DNA from: Fidelibacterota bacterium
Lineage (GTDB): Bacteria; Fidelibacterota; Marinisomatia; Marinisomatales; UBA8229
Length of the DNA stretch: 14,632 nucleotides
Assembly (NCBI GenBank): GCA_003535775.1
Contig: DPYO01000164.1
Coordinates: forward strand, 1-14,632
Direction of reading: 5' to 3'
Shown one piece after another: positions 1-7,307 of the stretch (position 1 is the stretch's first letter; every line of letters begins with the position of its first letter). A program made the translations under genes and the position numbers. Below the pieces are notes generated by a model, which saw only the letters and a program-made list of their open reading frames with translations, was not told where the DNA came from and ran no database searches.

Positions 1-789
1 AAAAGTGATTTGATATCTTTTCCGATATATAAATTTACTTCCAAGCCATTTGGATTTATCTTAATTCATGAGGAAGTCCCCGGTATTCCGGATACCCGCT
101 ATGCGTTATTAGATGAGAATGGTGATGGGAAACTAAATGGAAATGAACGTTTAGATTCAAAAAATGTTACAGAATTTAGTCAGCATCAGTGGGGAGTGTA
201 TTTGAATCGGGCATGGGTTATTAACAAATCTCCCTCAATGGGATCAGTGCTTAGCCAAAAATCAGTATTATTAGGGGATGTCATTTTTGGAATTGGAGTC
301 AAAGGGTTAATACACCAATTGGGAAGTCATACAGGTACAGGTTTTGGTTTGGATGCTGGTTTAAGAACATTATTTTGGAAGAGAGTACAAGCAGGAATTT
401 TGATTCAGGATGTTTTTACTTCTTGGCTGGCCTGGGATAATGGAACAAAGGAAATTGTTACTCCTCGTGTTTCGGTGGGAATTTCTGGGAACTATGATCT
501 TCCCTTAATTCCAATTACATTGGGTTTGATGGCAGATATTATAATAGAATCGGAAGAGTTCCGAATGGGAATGGAGTGGACCATTAAGGAAAATATTCAG
601 ATCAGATTTGGGCGAAATGAAACTGGAATAATTTCAACTGGTCTTGGGTTGGTGTGGTCCGATATTGAGATTAGTTATGCTCTTCAATTTGAACCAGAGA
701 TATCTTCTTTAGGGAACAGCCATTTACTTTCTTTTTCCATCAATCCGAAATTGATAATGAGCAAGATATCACCTCCTCTGGATAATTAA
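1..789 (+). CDS. PorV/PorQ-like outer-membrane beta-barrel protein, 5' end missing
   Basis: The reading frame is open from base 1 and ends at TAA 787-789, so this is the C-terminal part (262 residues) of a larger protein; the TTG at 10 is not a convincing start. The last ~180 residues alternate short hydrophobic strands rich in Gly and aromatics, as in FCB-group PorV/PorQ/UPF0164-type barrels, and end with a strand pattern around LLSFSINP. Near the start of the visible part is a textbook 12-residue EF-hand loop, DENGDGKLNGNE (bases 112-147), with Asp, Asn, Asp and the closing Glu in the expected places, so one surface loop probably binds calcium. PorV-type proteins sit in the outer membrane, and some serve type IX secretion; nothing here proves that role. 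A 75-base gap separates it from yicC. The family call is from pattern recognition. Confidence 0.7.
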   Translation, partial: KSDLISFPIYKFTSKPFGFILIHEEVPGIPDTRYALLDENGDGKLNGNERLDSKNVTEFSQHQWGVYLNRAWVINKSPSMGSVLSQKSVLLGDVIFGIGVKGLIHQLGSHTGTGFGLDAGLRTLFWKRVQAGILIQDVFTSWLAWDNGTKEIVTPRVSVGISGNYDLPLIPITLGLMADIIIESEEFRMGMEWTIKENIQIRFGRNETGIISTGLGLVWSDIEISYALQFEPEISSLGNSHLLSFSINPKLIMSKISPPLDN

Positions 790-800
790 TTTAGATGAAT

Positions 801-828
801 TTGGTTTTCATTGTTAGAAGCGTATATT
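801..828 (+). promoter_or_regulatory. possible sigma70-type promoter for the yicC cluster
   Basis: In the 75-base gap before yicC, TTGGTT (801-806) and TATATT (823-828) are separated by 16 bases and would give a leader of about 30 bases before the ATG at 865. The match is only moderate, the region is AT-rich, and the promoter consensus of this lineage is not known to me. This is the only sizeable gap upstream of the first run of overlapping genes, which is why a promoter is expected here. Confidence 0.25.
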
Positions 829-864
829 ACTCCGTAAATTTCTTGGTTTTTTCGTTGAAAAATT

Positions 865-1728
865 ATGATTAAAAGTATGACAGGGTACGGTCGCAGTACG
901 GTCAATAATGGCAATGGTCAAATTTCAGTGACTGTACGGGCAGTTAATTCCCGTTATTTCGATCTGAAAATTCGGGGTTTCGATCTTGATCCGGCTCTAG
1001 ATTTGGATATTCGAAATCGAACCCAGGAAATTCTTAAGAGGGGAAGTATACAGTTGATTTTTGAAATGAATCAGGATAATGGAACTGAAGGATTATTACA
1101 ATTGAATAAAAGTCGATATGAAGCTATTGAATCGTTATTACAAACAATTCAGGTGGAATATGGTCGCCACATTGAGCTGAGTGAAATAGTATCCCTTAGA
1201 GATTTGTTTTCGGAAAACGATCAGGATAAAATTCAACCAAAAAATATTTTAAAAGGTTTAAATGATGCTTTGGGGCAGGCGGATGAAATGCGTTCAACTG
1301 AGGGTAAAACAATCCAAAAGAGCATGGAAGATCAATTACAGTCATTTTGTGAAAAGATTGATAAACTTGAACAACAAGTGAAAAAAGCAGGCAAAATTCG
1401 TAAAGAAAAATACCAAAAGAAAATATCAGACCTTTTAGAAACAGTTCCAGTTGATGAAACTCGTTTGGCTCAGGAAATTGCCATTCTCTCTGAAAAAGCA
1501 GATATTACGGAAGAGATCCTTCGGTGCCGGAGTCACATGGAACAATATTTATCATTTTTACAGGAGATTGAACCTGTTGGGAAGCGGTTAAACTTTCTTT
1601 TGCAGGAAACACACAGAGAAATCAATACAATTGGAGCAAAAAATTCTGATATGACCTTGATGAATCTTGTTATTGAATTGAAAAATGATACGGAAAAACT
1701 TAGGGAGCAAGCTCAGAATATTTTATGA
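865..1728 (+). CDS. yicC: YicC/YloC family endoribonuclease
   Basis: A 287-residue protein of normal family length. It opens with the family signature MIKSMTGYGRS and then VRAVNSRYFDLKIR, the typical YicC N-terminal domain. It ends with the conserved DUF1732 C-terminal block (residues ~245-287), which contains REINTIGAK and a final KLREQAQNI. A charged, coiled-coil-like middle (~130-200) links the two, as usual. Family members are endoribonucleases acting on mRNAs and small RNAs; the physiological targets in this organism cannot be read from the sequence. The ATG at 865 has no clear SD sequence (upstream bases are A/T rich). The stop TGA overlaps the gmk start as ATGA (1725-1728), a classic coupling arrangement, and yicC-gmk adjacency is common in bacteria. 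Confidence 0.95.
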   Translation: MIKSMTGYGRSTVNNGNGQISVTVRAVNSRYFDLKIRGFDLDPALDLDIRNRTQEILKRGSIQLIFEMNQDNGTEGLLQLNKSRYEAIESLLQTIQVEYGRHIELSEIVSLRDLFSENDQDKIQPKNILKGLNDALGQADEMRSTEGKTIQKSMEDQLQSFCEKIDKLEQQVKKAGKIRKEKYQKKISDLLETVPVDETRLAQEIAILSEKADITEEILRCRSHMEQYLSFLQEIEPVGKRLNFLLQETHREINTIGAKNSDMTLMNLVIELKNDTEKLREQAQNIL

Positions 1729-2300
1729 AGAATTTAATCGCAATGTCTGGTCCTTCTGGAACGGGAAAAACAACATTATGTCGTGAATTACAGCGTAAAA
1801 GACAGGAGATTAACTTTTCAGTATCCTGTACAACCCGTCGTCAGCGTTACACAGAAGAAGATGGCGTAGATTATCATTTTATTTCCGTGGAAGAATTTGA
1901 GGAAAAAGCCAACAAAAATAAATTTGTGGAGTATGAAGAGGTTCACGGAGATTATTATGGCACAATGAAGAAACCACTCGAAGATGCCATCAGGGGAGAT
2001 AGGTTATTACTGCTTGAAGTTGATGTAAAGGGAGCTAAATCTATTCAATCATTATATCCGAAAAATACGGTTACAATTTTTATTTTGCCTCCCAATCTTG
2101 ATGATCTCCGAAAACGGCTAAGACGCCGTGGTACGGATTCGGAAAAAAGAATTAAAAAACGAATGGACCGAATGGAATTGGAATTGAAAGAAAAAGATTG
2201 GTTTGATTATCACGTAATCAACAATCAAATTGAACATGCTAGTAATGAATTAATTAAAATAATTGAAAAACAAACAGAAGGAGTGTTATATGAGTCTTAA
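1725..2300 (+). CDS. gmk: guanylate kinase
   Basis: Catalyses ATP + GMP to ADP + GDP in the cytoplasm, a required step to GTP and dGTP. The 191-residue protein has the P-loop GPSGTGKT at residues 9-16. The GMP-binding region SCTTRRQR followed by DGVDYHF lies at ~34-52, EVHGDYYGT at 72-80, and the lid-region block ILPPNLDDLRKRLRRRGTDS at 120-139. Ser34, Arg38, Arg41, Tyr50, Glu69 and Tyr78 match the GMP contacts known for the family by a constant offset from E. coli. The start overlaps the yicC stop by four bases, and the 3' end overlaps rpoZ by 11 bases. In several bacteria Gmk is inhibited by (p)ppGpp, which is relevant because a Rel gene lies in the same cluster; whether this enzyme is inhibited cannot be told from sequence. 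Confidence 0.97.
   Translation: MKNLIAMSGPSGTGKTTLCRELQRKRQEINFSVSCTTRRQRYTEEDGVDYHFISVEEFEEKANKNKFVEYEEVHGDYYGTMKKPLEDAIRGDRLLLLEVDVKGAKSIQSLYPKNTVTIFILPPNLDDLRKRLRRRGTDSEKRIKKRMDRMELELKEKDWFDYHVINNQIEHASNELIKIIEKQTEGVLYES
2278..2289 (+). promoter_or_regulatory. ribosome binding site of rpoZ inside gmk
   Basis: AAGGAG at 2278-2283, six bases before the ATG at 2290, is a good SD sequence lying inside the end of gmk. It decides the rpoZ start: an in-frame TTG at 2263 has no comparable signal and would add nine unconserved residues. Confidence 0.75.
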
Positions 2301-2574
2301 ACCGGTGTCTTTTCGCGAGATAGAAGAGCAGACAGGTGATATGTATGAAGCAGTAGTTGTGATGGAAAGAAGAGCAAAGCAAATACTTCGCGATCGCCTT
2401 GTCGAAAAGAGTATAAAAGAAGAAGAAAGCAGGGAAATGGGTGTTTTTGATGAGGTCCCTGATGAAATAGATCCAGAAACGTACCAGGAAGTAGAAAAAG
2501 TAACGACTGTGGCTATTGAGGAATTTATTAATGGTGATTTAACGTGGCATAAACACCCAAAAGATTCGGAATAA
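2290..2574 (+). CDS. rpoZ: DNA-directed RNA polymerase subunit omega (RpoZ/RPB6-like)
   Basis: A 94-residue protein. The core omega motif is DMYEAVVVMERRAKQI (residues 17-32), equivalent to the NRYELV...ARRARQI helix that latches onto the beta-prime C terminus. An acidic segment (~43-70) and a C-terminal helix VTTVAIEEFINGDLTWHK (71-88) follow; the latter resembles the longer Bacteroidetes/FCB omega more than the proteobacterial one. The start is fixed by an SD at 2278. The N terminus is MSLKPVSF, without the Met-Ala-Arg start that forms part of ppGpp site 1 in E. coli. It overlaps gmk by 11 bases and is followed by udg after nine bases. Gmk-rpoZ order is widely conserved. The identity is supported by both motif and position. 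Confidence 0.88.
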   Translation: MSLKPVSFREIEEQTGDMYEAVVVMERRAKQILRDRLVEKSIKEEESREMGVFDEVPDEIDPETYQEVEKVTTVAIEEFINGDLTWHKHPKDSE

Positions 2575-2583
2575 TAATCATAA

Positions 2584-3273
2584 ATGGGCCTAAGTGTGGC
2601 GGCGAATATCTATCATTTTCTCAGTCAAACCCGTGAATTATTTGGAGACGAAATTTTTATTCAATCATCTTTAGAAAATATAAATCAAGGATCGGGTTAT
2701 AATTTCCCTGGATCATTACAGGAATTTAATGACAAGATAAATTCTTGTCATAAATGCCAGTTAGGGGATGCACGAACAAAATTTGTTTTTGGGGTAGGAG
2801 ATCCAAAAGCAGATTTATTATTAGTTGGAGAAGCACCGGGAGTTGATGAAGATCGTCTTGGTGAACCATTTGTAGGTCGTGCGGGGAAATTATTGGATAA
2901 AATTTTAGCCGCTATTCACCTCGATAGAACAAAAGGTGTGTATATCTGCAATGTTTTGAAATGCCGTCCTCCGAATAATCGGGATCCATTACCTTCTGAA
3001 GTTGATCAATGCGAACCATATCTCCAGCATCAAATTCGCCTTATTAAACCTCAGTTGATTGTAGCGTTAGGGCGGGTCGCAGGGAAAACTCTTTTAAAAC
3101 AAGATATTCCGTTAAAGGCTATGAGAGAGAAAATTTATCATTATGAAGAAATCCCTTTGATTGTCACCTACCATCCTGCGGCTCTTTTGAGAAACTCAGG
3201 ATTTAAAGCACCAACGTGGAAAGATTTTCAATGGATTCAATCAATCCTTGATGGAAAAACGAATATTGGCTAA
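2584..3273 (+). CDS. udg: type-4 (Fe-S) uracil-DNA glycosylase
   Basis: Removes uracil from DNA to start base-excision repair. Of 229 residues, the first ~50 are a variable extension. The four cysteines expected to hold the 4Fe-4S cluster are Cys55, Cys58, Cys127 and Cys143. The family-4 active-site motif GEAPGVDED is at 82-90, followed by PFVGRAGKLLD (95-105), and the second catalytic motif HPAALLRN is at 197-204. NVLKCRPPNNRDP (123-135) is also typical of UDGa enzymes. The ATG at 2584 lies nine bases after rpoZ and has no strong SD. The 3' end overlaps dnaB by 23 bases. A uracil-repair gene between rpoZ and dnaB is not the E. coli order but is fully compatible with the co-transcribed cluster. 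Confidence 0.95.
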   Translation: MGLSVAANIYHFLSQTRELFGDEIFIQSSLENINQGSGYNFPGSLQEFNDKINSCHKCQLGDARTKFVFGVGDPKADLLLVGEAPGVDEDRLGEPFVGRAGKLLDKILAAIHLDRTKGVYICNVLKCRPPNNRDPLPSEVDQCEPYLQHQIRLIKPQLIVALGRVAGKTLLKQDIPLKAMREKIYHYEEIPLIVTYHPAALLRNSGFKAPTWKDFQWIQSILDGKTNIG

Positions 3274-4633
3274 AAATAACCAATCAGAGATTTTGAATGT
3301 CCAGCCCCAGGCCTTGGAGGCAGAACAAGCTGTTTTAGGATCGATGCTCATCAGTAAAGAAGCTGTCAGCAAGGTTTTACAATGGATTTCATCAGAACAT
3401 TTTTATAAAGAAACTCATGCGAAGATTTTTTCTACGATGATTGTATTATTCAATGAAAATGAACCAGTTGATACCATCTCTGTAACCGACCGATTAAAGA
3501 AGAATAAGGAACTGGAAGCAGTTGGAGGTGCATATTACATAACTGGATTGGTTGAATCTGTACCTACCGCAGCAAATGTAGAAAGTTATGCCAAAATAGT
3601 GTTGGAAAAAGCTGTATTACGCAGGCTGATTTATCTTGCCCATGATATGTCCAAAGAAGCTTATGATGATCGCCAAACAGTTGATGATATACTGGACAGT
3701 GCTGAGCAATCCATTTTTTCTATCACCCAAAACCGTTTAAAAGGCGGTTTTAAACATATCGAACCCATTCTTCATGAATCATTTGAACAGCTTGATGCCA
3801 TTAGTTCGAAAGCGGGATCTGTAATAGGAGTCCCTTCTGGCTTGATTGATTTGGATGCGATGACAGCTGGTTTTCATCCTGGTGATCTAGTGATCATCGC
3901 AGGCCGTCCAGCAATGGGAAAAACCTCACTTGCTCTTTCAATAGCACGAAATGCCGCAGTTGATCATAAGGAAACTGTTGGATTCTTCAGTCTGGAAATG
4001 GCTGATCATCAGATTGCCATGAGGCTTCTTTGTGCAGAATCAAAGGTGGACAGTCATCTTGTCAGGACGGGCAATCTCCCGAAATCTCAGTGGAAGAATT
4101 TGAGTATTCATGTGGGAACATTAGCAGAGGCACCTATTTACTTGGATGATTCACCCGCGATTACCGTACTCGAATTACGAGCTAAGGCACGGAGATTAAA
4201 AGCAGAACATGATGTAAAAATGATTATTGTTGACTATCTTCAGTTGATGCAAGGTCCAAAAGGTGTTGAGAGTCGTCAGCAGGAAATTTCTATTATTACC
4301 CGCTCTCTCAAGTCTCTTGCAAAGGACTTAAAAATTCCAATTGTGGCTCTATCCCAATTGTCGAGAGCAGTTGAAAGTCGAAGTGATAGACGTCCTCAAT
4401 TGTCGGATCTTCGTGAAAGTGGGGCGATTGAACAAGATGCAGATGTTGTTATGTTTTTATACCGTCAATGGATATACTCTCGGGAAGATCAAGACAGAGG
4501 TAAAGCTCAAATAATAATCTCCAAACAGCGAAATGGACCTACTGGAACTGTTAATGTAACATTTATTGACCGTTTTGCTCGATTTGAGAATATGTCTGTT
4601 TACGAGACTGAAGAAGCTGAAGTACCCTTCTAA
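3251..4633 (+). CDS. dnaB: replicative DNA helicase DnaB
   Basis: The hexameric 5'-3' helicase of the replication fork, partner of primase and loader. It has 460 residues from ATG 3251 (a TTG just before it at 3248 adds one codon only). The N-terminal domain covers ~15-120 with PQALEAEQAVLGSML near its start. The linker is followed by a RecA-type ATPase domain: Walker A GRPAMGKTS at 218-226, Walker B IIVDYLQLM at 325-333, LSQLSRAVESRSDRRPQLSD around 367-386, RESGAIEQDAD at 388-398, and the arginine-finger region KQRNGPTG at 425-432. The P-loop and DnaB motifs are uninterrupted, so there is no intein, although dnaB is a common intein site. The start lies inside udg (23-base overlap), and the TAA stop shares one base with the rel ATG (TAATG). 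Confidence 0.97.
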   Translation: MEKRILAKNNQSEILNVQPQALEAEQAVLGSMLISKEAVSKVLQWISSEHFYKETHAKIFSTMIVLFNENEPVDTISVTDRLKKNKELEAVGGAYYITGLVESVPTAANVESYAKIVLEKAVLRRLIYLAHDMSKEAYDDRQTVDDILDSAEQSIFSITQNRLKGGFKHIEPILHESFEQLDAISSKAGSVIGVPSGLIDLDAMTAGFHPGDLVIIAGRPAMGKTSLALSIARNAAVDHKETVGFFSLEMADHQIAMRLLCAESKVDSHLVRTGNLPKSQWKNLSIHVGTLAEAPIYLDDSPAITVLELRAKARRLKAEHDVKMIIVDYLQLMQGPKGVESRQQEISIITRSLKSLAKDLKIPIVALSQLSRAVESRSDRRPQLSDLRESGAIEQDADVVMFLYRQWIYSREDQDRGKAQIIISKQRNGPTGTVNVTFIDRFARFENMSVYETEEAEVPF

Positions 4634-6831
4634 TGCCGAATCCCCTTTCCAAATTTATTCCTTACGTGGTAGGTGAATTCCCTAAACCTTTTCTAAAGCT
4701 GTATGAAAAAATGGTTATTCCTAAAGATACCAACGAAAAAACCATAAAGGAGTCTTTATGGAAAGCGTATGAATTTGGAACGGTCAGACATCAAGGCCAG
4801 AAACGTCGCTCAGGGAAACCATATTTCAGTGATCATTGTCTTCAAGTAGCAAATATTTTAGCAAAATGGAAAATGGATCATATTACTGTCATGGCTGGGC
4901 TCCTTCATGATACTCTTGAAGATACTGATACAACCTTAAAAGACTTAGAGGACTGCTTTGGCGAGGATATTACCAGGTTAGTTGACGGAGTAACAAAACT
5001 TGGGAATATTGAATTTTCAAATCAGCAGGAAAAACAAGCAGAAAATTTTATGAAACTTCTGCTTTCAGTAGCAAAGGATCTCCGTGTCATTATTATAAAG
5101 TTTGCCGATAGACTTCACAACATGCAAACCATTGAATATATGTCAAAACTGAAGCAACGTCAAATTGCCAGGGAGACCAATGATATTTATGTTCCTTTGG
5201 CGCACCGTCTCGGAATGGCTTCGGTGAAATGGGAATTAGAAGACTGGGTATTACAAACGCTACATAAAAAATCCCATTTAGAAATTGATTCAAAACTGAA
5301 ATCAACAAATCGGCAGCGATCACGTTATATAAACCAAGTTATTAGCCCCATTAAAGAAGAGTTGAAAAAATATCAAATTCAGGTAGATATCTATGGAAGA
5401 TCAAAATCCCATTCATCTATTTATAGAAAAATGATTGCAAGAGGGAAAACATTCGAGGAAATTTATGATCTCTTTGCTATCCGAATAATTGTCGAAAAGG
5501 TAGAGCAATGTTATCTTACCCTTGGAATTATTCACCAGGTATACTCACCGATCCAAGAAAGATTCAAAGATTTCATTGCTATGCCTAAATCAAATGGATA
5601 TCAATCTATTCACACAACTTTAATTGGTCCTCGTGGGCACATGGTTGAAATCCAGATTCGAACCAGAGAAATGGAACAAACAGCAGAAATTGGAGTAGCC
5701 GCTCATTGGAGATATAAAGAAGGTAAAACTGTTACAGCAGATTTGGATTCAAATGTGAAGTGGCTCCGAGAATTGGTAACTGTACTCCAGAATGAATCCA
5801 GTGATCCCAAAGAATTTATGAATCTTTTGAAAATAGATTTGTTTGATGATGAAATTTTTGTTTTTACACCCAAAGGAGATTTAATTCAGCTTCCTCTGAA
5901 TGCTTGTCCGATTGATTTTGCATTTCAAATCCATACCCAAGTTGGTTTGAGTTGTCTTGGTGCTAAGGTTAATCATAAAGTAGCACCACTTAATACAATC
6001 CTGAAAAATGGAGATATGGTAGAGATTCTTACAAGTAAAAATCAGCAGCCCAGTTATGGATGGTTGAAATTTGTCACCACATCCAAAGCGCGGACTAATA
6101 TTAGTCGCTTCCTCTGGAGAATTGAAAAAAAGGAAAGTGTAAAGATTGGTACGGAAATTCTTGAGAGAACGCTTAGAAAACTTAAGCAGTTTAAACTCTT
6201 GAAAACGATTAAGGAATCTTACGAAATATGTGGGTACAAGTCAACTGAGGCTCTTTTAGGAGCTATTGGAAATGGCTCTATCACCGTTCGAAATATTTTC
6301 AAGAAAATTCGACCACTAAATGAAAATATATTGGAAGAAGCAAAAGAGGAATCAACTGAAAATTTTATTGATTTTGCCCGGTCATCTGCAAAAGGGATTA
6401 AACTTCAGGGGATTAAAAACTTGATGGTTAATTTTGGAAAATGTTGTTCCCCAATTCCAGGTGATGATATGATTGGATTTATAACACGAGGCAGGGGAAT
6501 TACTGTTCACCAAACATCCTGTAAAAGTCTTCCATTATTAAGTGGAGATTCTGATCGGTTGATTCCGGTAGAATGGGATGTGAGCAGAAAAGATTTATTC
6601 GCTGTTCAAATCAAAATTGTTTGTGAAGATCGGAAAGGTAGATTAAAAGAAATGACCGAGTGTATCGCAGGTGAGAATATTAACATTACAAGTGTTGATG
6701 CAAAAGTAAAAGACGGAGTGGGTATTTCACTCTTTGTTATTAAGGTTAATAATTTGCGTCAATTGGATAGATTAATCCGGAAACTAACTAAGCTCGATGG
6801 TATTGATTATGTAGAGAGAACTGGCCGATAA
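4633..6831 (+). CDS. rel: bifunctional (p)ppGpp synthetase/hydrolase, RelA/SpoT family
   Basis: A full-length 732-residue long RSH protein that makes and degrades the stringent-response alarmone (p)ppGpp. The hydrolase HD domain (~40-200) has its metal and catalytic residues intact: His68, HDTLEDT (92-98) and FADRLHNM (158-165, Asp159). The synthetase domain (~240-365) has GRSKSHSSIYRKM (255-267), YDLFAIRIIV (278-287), and VEIQIRT (338-344) with the catalytic Glu339. The charge motif is RFKD (310-313), the RXKD form found in bifunctional enzymes rather than the EXDD form of synthetase-only RelA. The TGS domain follows at ~405-470, the cysteine cluster GKCCSPIPGDD with Cys630 at 602-630, and a C-terminal ACT domain at ~655-732. 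Both activities should therefore be present. It starts one base inside the dnaB stop and shares the cluster with gmk and rpoZ. Confidence 0.97.
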   Translation: MPNPLSKFIPYVVGEFPKPFLKLYEKMVIPKDTNEKTIKESLWKAYEFGTVRHQGQKRRSGKPYFSDHCLQVANILAKWKMDHITVMAGLLHDTLEDTDTTLKDLEDCFGEDITRLVDGVTKLGNIEFSNQQEKQAENFMKLLLSVAKDLRVIIIKFADRLHNMQTIEYMSKLKQRQIARETNDIYVPLAHRLGMASVKWELEDWVLQTLHKKSHLEIDSKLKSTNRQRSRYINQVISPIKEELKKYQIQVDIYGRSKSHSSIYRKMIARGKTFEEIYDLFAIRIIVEKVEQCYLTLGIIHQVYSPIQERFKDFIAMPKSNGYQSIHTTLIGPRGHMVEIQIRTREMEQTAEIGVAAHWRYKEGKTVTADLDSNVKWLRELVTVLQNESSDPKEFMNLLKIDLFDDEIFVFTPKGDLIQLPLNACPIDFAFQIHTQVGLSCLGAKVNHKVAPLNTILKNGDMVEILTSKNQQPSYGWLKFVTTSKARTNISRFLWRIEKKESVKIGTEILERTLRKLKQFKLLKTIKESYEICGYKSTEALLGAIGNGSITVRNIFKKIRPLNENILEEAKEESTENFIDFARSSAKGIKLQGIKNLMVNFGKCCSPIPGDDMIGFITRGRGITVHQTSCKSLPLLSGDSDRLIPVEWDVSRKDLFAVQIKIVCEDRKGRLKEMTECIAGENINITSVDAKVKDGVGISLFVIKVNNLRQLDRLIRKLTKLDGIDYVERTGR

Positions 6832-6862
6832 GTAGAGAGGATGAGGAAATTCAAGATAATAG

Positions 6863-7279
6863 GTGGGTAGATATTTAGGAATTGACAATGGAGAAAAGCG
6901 GGTTGGATTAGCCCTTTCCGACCCATTAAAAATCATAGCTACTCCTTTCAGAACTCTTCTAGTTCATAATACAAATCAGGTAATCCGGGAATTGGATAAA
7001 ATAATTGATGAACAGGATGTAGAATTAATTGTGGTTGGAAATCCCCTGGGAATGAAAGGGCAACAAACAGCTCAGACAAAACAAGTAATAGAATTTACAG
7101 ATAAACTCAGGGATTTTGGATATAAAGTAATACTTGAAGATGAACGGTTATCTTCTGTATCAGCAAAACGTGTAATGATTGAACAAGGAATCAAAACGGG
7201 ACATAATAAAGAATTAATTGATCAAACAGCTGCGGCGATTATTCTCCAACAATTTTTGGACAAGCAATCGAGAATGTAA
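6863..7279 (+). CDS. ruvX: RuvX/YqgF family putative pre-16S rRNA nuclease (Holliday-junction-resolvase-like)
   Basis: A 138-residue protein of exact family length with an RNase H-like fold. The first strand GIDNGEKRVGLALSD carries the acidic catalytic Asp8. VVGNPLGMKGQQT (57-69) and EDERLSSVSAKRVM (92-105) hold the second acidic group, and LIDQTAAAIILQQFL (118-132) carries Asp120. In E. coli YqgF matures the 5' end of 16S rRNA, while a resolvase role is proposed in other bacteria; the sequence does not discriminate. The start must be GTG 6863 because an in-frame TAG lies directly before it (6860-6862). No SD is well placed; purine-rich GAGG (6843-6846) is 16 bases away. It follows rel after 31 bases and precedes lnt. 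Confidence 0.93.
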   Translation: MGRYLGIDNGEKRVGLALSDPLKIIATPFRTLLVHNTNQVIRELDKIIDEQDVELIVVGNPLGMKGQQTAQTKQVIEFTDKLRDFGYKVILEDERLSSVSAKRVMIEQGIKTGHNKELIDQTAAAIILQQFLDKQSRM

Positions 7280-7307
7280 GTTTGGTCTATTTTTTCAGAA
7301 CTTATTT

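Noticed and set aside
3902..4000. Possible intein at the DnaB P-loop
   Set aside because: The Walker A region and following sequence are continuous and of normal spacing; there is no inserted domain.
5093..5323. Open frame on the minus strand inside rel
   Set aside because: It lies within the well-supported rel gene, shows no recognisable motif and is a shadow of that coding frame.
6811..6839. Eight-base direct repeat GTAGAGAG at the end of rel
   Set aside because: Short, partly coding and low complexity; no sign of a site-specific element.
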